Source: Clostridium sp. 28_17
GTDB lineage: Bacteria > Bacillota > Clostridia > TANB77 > CAG-508
Assembly: GCA_001916065.1 (NCBI GenBank)
Contig: MNRS01000005.1
Span: forward strand, 1-19,620
Direction of reading: 5' to 3'
DNA: 19,620 bases
Shown: positions 15,484-19,620 of the stretch, one piece after another
Position numbering within the stretch: position 1 is the stretch's first letter
Layout of the letters: every line of letters starts with the position of its first letter
The notes under the pieces: model-generated
What the model saw: the letters and a program-made list of their open reading frames with translations, nothing else
Told to the model about the DNA's origin: nothing
Database searches by the model: none
Program-made: the position numbers and the translations under genes

Positions 15484-16200
15484 ATGGAAGAAGTAAGACT
15501 ACAAAAGTTTTTAGCAAATAGTGGAGTTGCCTCAAGAAGAAAATGCGAAGAGTTAATTTTAGAAGGCAAGGTTTCTGTAAATGGAAAAGTTGTAAATGAA
15601 CTTGGAACAAAAATAAATCCATCTGTGGATAAAGTTGAATGTTGTGGAAAACTTATCCACAGTTCGGAAAAAAAAGTGTATATATTATTAAATAAGCCAA
15701 TTGGATATGTTACAACTGCTAAAGACCAGTTTGATAGAGATTCGGTATTAGATTTAGTTAAGGTAAAAGAAAGAATTGTTCCAGTTGGAAGGCTAGATAT
15801 GTATACATCAGGTGCTTTAATTTTAACAAATGATGGTGATTTTGTTTATAAGGTTACACATCCAAAACATGAAATCACCAAAACATATACTGTTACATTA
15901 AGAGGAATTATTGAAGATGATGCAGTTGAAAAACTAAGAAATGGTGTTGAGATTGAAGATTACATTACAAGACCTGCAAAAGTTAGAATTTTGAAAACAG
16001 ATATTGAAAAAAATATATCTAGATTAGAAATAACAATTCATGAGGGAAAAAATAGGCAGGTTAGAAAGATGTGTGAGGCAGTTGATAGTAAAGTAATTGC
16101 ACTACATAGGAGCAAAATTGGTGATATTGGTGTTAAGGATTTAAAACTTGGAACATGGAGATATCTAAGAGATTTTGAAGTTAAGAAGATTTTGAATTAA
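15484..16200 (+). CDS. rluB: Pseudouridine synthase, RluB/RsuA family
   Basis: 238 residues. An N-terminal S4 domain (VRLQKFLANSGVASRRKCEELI, about 4-62) precedes the catalytic core: LLNKPIGYVTT, then VGRLDMYTSG with catalytic Asp105, and EGKNRQVRKMCEA. This is the RsuA/RluB/RluE/RluF branch, which modifies rRNA; the length and the S4 domain best fit the RluB type common in Firmicutes, where it is often next to scpB. Here it instead follows an RluD-like gene by 4 bases, with its AAGGAAGTGA site inside the rluD 3' end, so translation is probably coupled. Substrate position is inferred. Confidence 0.9.
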   Translation: MEEVRLQKFLANSGVASRRKCEELILEGKVSVNGKVVNELGTKINPSVDKVECCGKLIHSSEKKVYILLNKPIGYVTTAKDQFDRDSVLDLVKVKERIVPVGRLDMYTSGALILTNDGDFVYKVTHPKHEITKTYTVTLRGIIEDDAVEKLRNGVEIEDYITRPAKVRILKTDIEKNISRLEITIHEGKNRQVRKMCEAVDSKVIALHRSKIGDIGVKDLKLGTWRYLRDFEVKKILN

Positions 16201-16249
16201 TAGTAACAGATAAAATTATAGAAACGAAAGAGAAATGAAGGAGAAACAA

Positions 16250-17020
16250 ATGAGTGTATTTAATTTCTTTCCAGAAGGATGGAAAAATGAAAAAATAGAA
16301 AGTACAAATGGAATTTTACAAGGATTTGTTACAAATTGTGATAAAGATTTTAATTTACATGTAGAACTAGAAAATGGAGAAAAAGGAATAATTCCAAGAG
16401 AAGAAGTAGAAGCAATAAATGTAGATGAAAATGGAATACCAAAAGCAAATTTATGTGAAGGAAAAGTACATAAATTTGTCCAATTTAAATTAAAAGAAAA
16501 AGATGGAGATAATCTAATATTTTCAAGAAAAGATGTACAAAATCAAGTTTTAGATTGTGTAAAAAAAGATTTAAAAGAAGGGGAGTGCATCAAAGGAATA
16601 GTTAAAAATATTACACCTTATGGAGCATTTATAGATATTGGTGGAGGGATTGTAGGACTTGCATATATAGAAGATTTATCTGTTGCAAGAATAAAATCAC
16701 CATATGAAAGGCTAAAAATTGGACAAAATGTAAATATTGTGGTAAAATCTATAAATAGAGAGAATGGAAAAATCAGTTTATCATATAAAGATACATTAGG
16801 AACTTGGGAAGAAAATGCCCAAAAATTTTCTGTTGGAATGAATGTAAAAGGAATAATTAGAGAAACAGAAAAAAATAAAAATGGTGTTTTTATAGAGATT
16901 ACACCAAACCTAGTGGGAATGGCAGAATACAGAGAAGGACTTGAATATGGGAAAACAGTTGATGTACACATTAAAAAAATTGATTATGATAAGAAAAAAA
17001 TTAAATTAGTTATTAGGTAG
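16250..17020 (+). CDS. S1-domain RNA-binding protein (three S1 motifs, short RpsA-like)
   Basis: 256 residues made of three S1/OB units: about 19-94 (weakest), 109-180 (GECIKGIVKNITPYGAFIDIGG, ending GKISLSYK) and 194-256 (GMNVKGIIRETEKNKNGVFIEITPNLVGMAEY). The middle unit is the most canonical. Clostridia often carry such short S1-like proteins, annotated as ribosomal protein S1 or S1 RNA-binding proteins; true S1 has four to six units. The product probably binds mRNA or the ribosome in the cytoplasm. I chose ATG 16250 because AAGGAG at 16238-16243 sits 6 bases before it; an in-frame ATG at 16235 overlaps that site. It lies 49 bases after rluB on the same strand and may share its transcript. 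Confidence 0.85.
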   Translation: MSVFNFFPEGWKNEKIESTNGILQGFVTNCDKDFNLHVELENGEKGIIPREEVEAINVDENGIPKANLCEGKVHKFVQFKLKEKDGDNLIFSRKDVQNQVLDCVKKDLKEGECIKGIVKNITPYGAFIDIGGGIVGLAYIEDLSVARIKSPYERLKIGQNVNIVVKSINRENGKISLSYKDTLGTWEENAQKFSVGMNVKGIIRETEKNKNGVFIEITPNLVGMAEYREGLEYGKTVDVHIKKIDYDKKKIKLVIR

Positions 17021-17068
17021 TTTATTATTTAAAATGATAAAAATTTATTATTTAAGGGAGGAATAAAA

Positions 17069-18001
17069 ATGGTTGAAGATAATGAAATAAAAGCACAAGT
17101 ATCACCATTTGCAATTAGAGAAGGAGAAATTAAAACTTTTGATGGCAAAGATGGTTATGTTTCAATGAACCAAATTGTACACAAGATAAATATAGGTCAT
17201 ATAACAGATATACATTTTGCTATATTGGATTTAGTAAATGAATTTGAATTTATAACATCAAGACAATTATATCAAATGTTAGAAATAAAAGGAATTGACC
17301 CTAAATCACAAGATAAATTAAATAATAAATTAGATGCATTAGTAAAATCTAAAATATTAACAAGATATTATTTTACATCTGATGAGGGAAAAGGGATATA
17401 TAGAATTTATTGCCTAGAAAAAATGGGAAAATACTTATTAACTTCAAAAGAAGTTGAATGTAAATGGCAACCATCTGACAATACAAAGCCGGTCCCAATG
17501 ATTAAGAAAAGATTGGCAGGAAATCAAGTATTAATAGCATATTTAAGAAAAGTTAAAGCATTTGATAGTTATGTTGTAAAACCTGCAATTACTGCAAAAA
17601 CTTTAGGTAAAGTGTTCAAGGCTACAGGTGGTTCTGTAAAACTTACAAAAAACGGAAAATCAATTCAATTTTTATTTGAAGTATTTAGAAGAGAAATGGA
17701 TTGGCAAAAGAAATTAGTTGAAAAAATGAATCTATATAAAGATTTCTATGAGAATTTTCAACCAGGAGATTCTGGATTTGCTAGTATACCTCAATTGATT
17801 TTTGTTTGTGAGGATGAAAAACATATGGCTGAATGTTTTAGAGAGATAGTTACAAATAAGGTTGAGATTGCTCAAATTAAATTGTTATTTACTACTGATT
17901 TGAGGCAAAACAAAGAGACTCTAGATGAGACTTTAGTTGAATTTAAATTAGTTGATGGAAAATACAAAATGGAAGATGTTGAACTTAAGTTACTTGGATA
18001 A
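17069..18001 (+). CDS. Winged-helix protein, Replic_Relax-like
   Basis: 310 residues. After a polar start, residues about 50-120 look like a winged helix (TSRQLYQMLEIKG, then LVKSKILTRYYF and YRIYCLEKMGKYLL). The C-terminal part (about 145-300) has FLFEVFRREMDWQKKLVEKMNLYKDFYENF and PQLIFVCEDEKHMAECFREI. This order, wing then a restriction-nuclease-like beta fold with E-x-x-K spacing, resembles the replication-relaxation family (PF13814), otherwise known mainly from plasmids and conjugative elements. No relaxase, replication protein or integrase is nearby, so a chromosomal regulatory or DNA-binding role is as likely. The ATG follows GGGAGGA. Family assignment is tentative. Confidence 0.6.
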   Translation: MVEDNEIKAQVSPFAIREGEIKTFDGKDGYVSMNQIVHKINIGHITDIHFAILDLVNEFEFITSRQLYQMLEIKGIDPKSQDKLNNKLDALVKSKILTRYYFTSDEGKGIYRIYCLEKMGKYLLTSKEVECKWQPSDNTKPVPMIKKRLAGNQVLIAYLRKVKAFDSYVVKPAITAKTLGKVFKATGGSVKLTKNGKSIQFLFEVFRREMDWQKKLVEKMNLYKDFYENFQPGDSGFASIPQLIFVCEDEKHMAECFREIVTNKVEIAQIKLLFTTDLRQNKETLDETLVEFKLVDGKYKMEDVELKLLG

Positions 18002-18011
18002 TATTTTTTTG

Positions 18012-18068
18012 TGTCCTTTTTGGGATGGGTTCTGTTTGGGATACCGTCTTAAAAAAGGACATTTTTTG
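18012..18068 (+). terminator. Terminator with REP-like loop sequence
   Basis: TGTCCTTTTT (18012-18021) pairs with AAAAAGGACA (18052-18061), and T residues follow to 18067. The 30-base loop contains GGGATGGGT (18022-18030) and GATGG/CCGTC that can pair inside. The loop core matches the repeat at 19516-19524 in 8 of 9 bases, so this terminator may derive from a repetitive element. Confidence 0.75.
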
Positions 18069-18082
18069 TTTTGGAGAAGGAG

Positions 18083-18111
18083 TTGTTTTTTTATTAAATT
18101 TGTGATAAAAT
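18083..18111 (+). promoter_or_regulatory. Predicted promoter for the 18170 gene
   Basis: TTGTTT (18083-18088), a 17-base spacer and TAAAAT (18106-18111), with TGA directly before the -10 (18103-18105) making it extended. It lies after the preceding terminator. Confidence 0.6.
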
Positions 18112-18169
18112 AGGCATTAATATTTGTAAATGTATTTGAGTGCAATTTATAATTAAAAAAGGAGACTAT

Positions 18170-18676
18170 ATGAATATGCAAGAAAAAGATATTTTGTTAG
18201 AGGCATCGTTAAAGGATTTACTTCATATAATGAAGGCACACAAGGTTGTAAGAAACATCATACAATCAAAAGATGTGATTAAATCATATCAGTGCGAAAA
18301 AGAGGATGTTAAAAATGAATTGAATGATTTTATAATCAAATTAGGAGCGTTTTGCGAAAGGGCTATTGATGCAAAACAAAAAACGCCATATGAAAAAGTT
18401 CCTGATTTTATTACTGAAGAAAATGTTGTTGAATTGTGTTTTGCATTAATAATGACAGAAACATTTGATGATGTAGATCTGATTGTAGAAACACGAAAAA
18501 TTGGAGAGCTTTTACGTAATGTTCAAGGGGAAAACGAGATAGTTGCAGCAAAACTAGCGGATTTCCTTTATGGTCCAGATCATAGAGAAAACGTTATGAA
18601 AAAAAATATCGATAATAGGGGAGGATTGTTTTCAAGATTTCAATATTTTGAAATTTTGGATAGAATTTTGCCTTAA
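18170..18676 (+). CDS. Conserved-looking hypothetical protein, 168 residues
   Basis: I do not recognise it. The product is soluble, mostly helical by composition, without signal peptide or membrane span. It begins MNMQEKDILLEASLKDLLHIMKAHKVVRNII. It carries ITEENVVELCFALIMTETFDDVDLIVETRKIGELLRN in the middle and YGPDHRENVMKK near the end, with three scattered cysteines. No catalytic signature is seen. I place the start at ATG 18170, with AAAGGAG (18158-18164) 5 bases upstream; a longer GTG start at 18140 would place that site inside the gene. It has its own promoter and converges on pflA, sharing a terminator with it. A helical regulatory or adaptor role is only a guess. Confidence 0.75.
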   Translation: MNMQEKDILLEASLKDLLHIMKAHKVVRNIIQSKDVIKSYQCEKEDVKNELNDFIIKLGAFCERAIDAKQKTPYEKVPDFITEENVVELCFALIMTETFDDVDLIVETRKIGELLRNVQGENEIVAAKLADFLYGPDHRENVMKKNIDNRGGLFSRFQYFEILDRILP

Positions 18677-18740
18677 AAAATTTTGTAACCTGCTCAAATA
18701 CAATACAAATTTAAAGAAAATAAATTTCTTTAATAAACAG

Positions 18741-18773
18741 AAAAACTTTTAGGTAATTCCTAAAAGTTTTTTT
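18741..18773. terminator. Shared bidirectional terminator overlapping the pflA stop codon
   Basis: AAAAACTTTTAGG (18741-18753) pairs perfectly with CCTAAAAGTTTTT (18759-18771) around a TAATT loop. T residues follow to 18773 on plus, and five U residues end the stem on minus. The pflA stop (18751-18749) and its last codons lie inside the stem, so this hairpin ends both convergent genes. Confidence 0.88.
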
Positions 18774-19486
18774 GCTCTTATAACATCATCATCATTTGCA
18801 ACGCGAACGCCATCTAATTGGTATTTAAGTCCAAGTTTTTCCCATTTATATCTACCCATATCGTGATAAGGAAGAACCTCAATTTTATCAATAGTATTAA
18901 GACTATCAATAAAATCTTTTAATTGTAGTAAATCCTGTTCATCATCAGTATATCCAGGAACAAGAACTTGGCGAATCCACATATGAATATTATTATCACT
19001 TAAATAATGTGCAAAAGCAAGTTCTTTTTCGTTCCCAAGTCCAACAAGATTTTTGCATTTATCTGAATTGATGTGTTTTATATCTAATAAAACTAAATCT
19101 GTTAAAGAAAGTAATTTTTTAATATCTGGTGTTAAAGTAAACATACCTGATGTATCAATACAAGTGTGAATATTTTCTTTTTTTAATTTTTCAAATAATT
19201 CAATTAGAAATTTGACTTGTAGCAAGGGCTCTCCTCCTGTTACAGTTACACCACCATTTGGATAAATATAATTTTTATATTTAAGTATTTTTTCAAAAAT
19301 ATCGTCTAAAGATTTATATTCTCCGCCATTCATATCCCAAGTATCGCGGTTATGGCAGTATTTACATTGTAAATGACATCCTTGTAAAAATAATACAAAG
19401 CGTATTCCAGGACCATCTACTGTTCCAAATGATTCTATTGAATGTACTTTTGCGTAGTATTTTAAATCTATATCTTTTTTTTCCAT
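18749..19486 (-). CDS. pflA: Pyruvate formate-lyase activating enzyme
   Basis: 245 residues, the normal PflA length. It is a radical SAM enzyme that uses a 4Fe-4S cluster to install the glycyl radical on pyruvate formate-lyase in the cytoplasm of anaerobes. The cluster motif CxxxCxxC is at Cys37, Cys41 and Cys44 (GCHLQCKYCHNRDTW), preceded by the family's GTVDGPGIRFVLFLQGC. GGEPLL, the DTSG motif and LLDIKH follow, and the C-terminal half has IRQVLVPGYTDD and VLPYHDMGRYKWEKLG, which are typical of PflA. ATG 19486 has AGGAGA upstream. Its usual partner pflB may lie beyond the right edge, but that is not visible. A REP-like inverted repeat occupies the upstream region. Confidence 0.95.
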   Translation of the reverse strand: MEKKDIDLKYYAKVHSIESFGTVDGPGIRFVLFLQGCHLQCKYCHNRDTWDMNGGEYKSLDDIFEKILKYKNYIYPNGGVTVTGGEPLLQVKFLIELFEKLKKENIHTCIDTSGMFTLTPDIKKLLSLTDLVLLDIKHINSDKCKNLVGLGNEKELAFAHYLSDNNIHMWIRQVLVPGYTDDEQDLLQLKDFIDSLNTIDKIEVLPYHDMGRYKWEKLGLKYQLDGVRVANDDDVIRAKKLLGIT

Positions 19487-19498
19487 ATTGTTTCTCCT

Positions 19499-19542
19499 AA
19501 AAAAATAGGGATTGGGGGACGGGTCTCTAATCCCTATTTTTT
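19499..19542. repeat. Hairpin with A/T flanks, left arm of a REP-like pair
   Basis: AAAAATAGGGATT (19501-19513) pairs perfectly with AATCCCTATTTTT (19529-19541) around a GC-rich 15-base loop. The A and T flanks allow termination on either strand. It sits 13 bases before the start of pflA, so on the minus strand it could end an upstream transcript or attenuate entry into pflA. Confidence 0.8.
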
Positions 19543-19617
19543 AAATTATTATATAAAATTATTATATATAAATATTTTTAAAAATTTTTAGGGATTAGAG
19601 ACCCGTCCCCCAATCCC
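19508..19617. repeat. 28-bp perfect inverted-repeat pair (REP/MITE-like)
   Basis: Positions 19508-19535 are the exact reverse complement of 19590-19617. The 54-base spacer is nearly pure A/T. Each arm is also an imperfect palindrome closed by GGGATT and AATCCC, with a strand-asymmetric GC-rich loop containing GGGACGGGT. Nested palindromes in inverted pairs are the layout of REP doublets. The window ends 3 bases after the second arm, so the element may continue. Confidence 0.85.
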
Positions 19618-19620
19618 GTT

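Noticed and set aside
17021..17055. 12-base direct repeat TTTATTATTTAA before the winged-helix gene
   Set aside because: Two copies 23 bases apart, but pure A/T with no supporting site. Probably low-complexity coincidence.
17069..18001. Plasmid or conjugative replication module
   Set aside because: The Replic_Relax-like gene has no relaxase, coupling protein or replication origin nearby and sits among chromosomal housekeeping genes.
1..19620. CRISPR array, tRNA or rRNA genes, prophage or complete insertion sequence
   Set aside because: I saw no regularly spaced direct repeats, no tRNA cloverleaf, no rRNA segment and no transposase or integrase coding sequence.

Overview
This window comes from a very AT-rich (well under about 35% GC by eye), low-GC Gram-positive genome, most likely an anaerobic member of the Clostridia. 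Supporting signs are strong AGGAGG-type ribosome binding sites, GTG and TTG starts, arginine written almost only as AGA/AGG, Rho-independent hairpin-plus-T terminators, an oxygen-sensitive pyruvate formate-lyase activase, and a CwlD-type amidase next to a PdaB-type deacetylase, a pair typical of spore formers. Genus and species cannot be told from the sequence.

Layout. 1-93 is the 3' end of tuf with its terminator. 242-1695 holds the lipid genes plsX and acpP, each with its own sigma-A-type promoter. 1704-1780 holds a bidirectional terminator and a second long hairpin. 1845-3119 (minus) is a secreted D-Ala-D-Ala carboxypeptidase. 3120-3516 is a 397-base regulatory gap with two good promoters and a paired leader element. 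3517-7794 encodes a 1425-residue surface protein: a thioester adhesin head (Cys95/Gln190), five stalk repeats and a C-terminal membrane anchor with a non-LPXTG LSISTG motif. 7912-8868 is a one-pass membrane protein with three extracytoplasmic repeats, and 8990-9916 is a receiver-GGDEF protein.

10038-11558 is a cwlD/pdaB-like pair in which the deacetylase is broken by one extra base. 11822-12523 is a tandem OB-fold SSB-like protein. 12752-14479 is a large multi-pass GT-C-like membrane protein. 14550-16200 holds two pseudouridine synthases (RluD-like and RluB-like) 4 bases apart, followed by a three-S1-domain protein (16250-17020) and a winged-helix Replic_Relax-like protein (17069-18001). An unrecognised 168-residue gene (18170-18676) faces pflA (minus, 18749-19486). 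The window ends in a 28-bp inverted-repeat pair (19508-19617) that looks like a REP-type element; a hairpin at 18012-18061 shares its GGGAYGGGT core.

Functional themes: envelope biogenesis (phospholipid synthesis, peptidoglycan trimming, spore cortex), surface display (adhesin, Ig-like membrane protein, GT-C protein), a likely nucleotide-signalling protein, and RNA modification/translation. The best candidates for something new are the thioester adhesin with its unusual anchor and structured leader, the degenerate receiver-GGDEF protein downstream of it, the single-base lesion at a CGG codon in the deacetylase, and the REP-like repeats.
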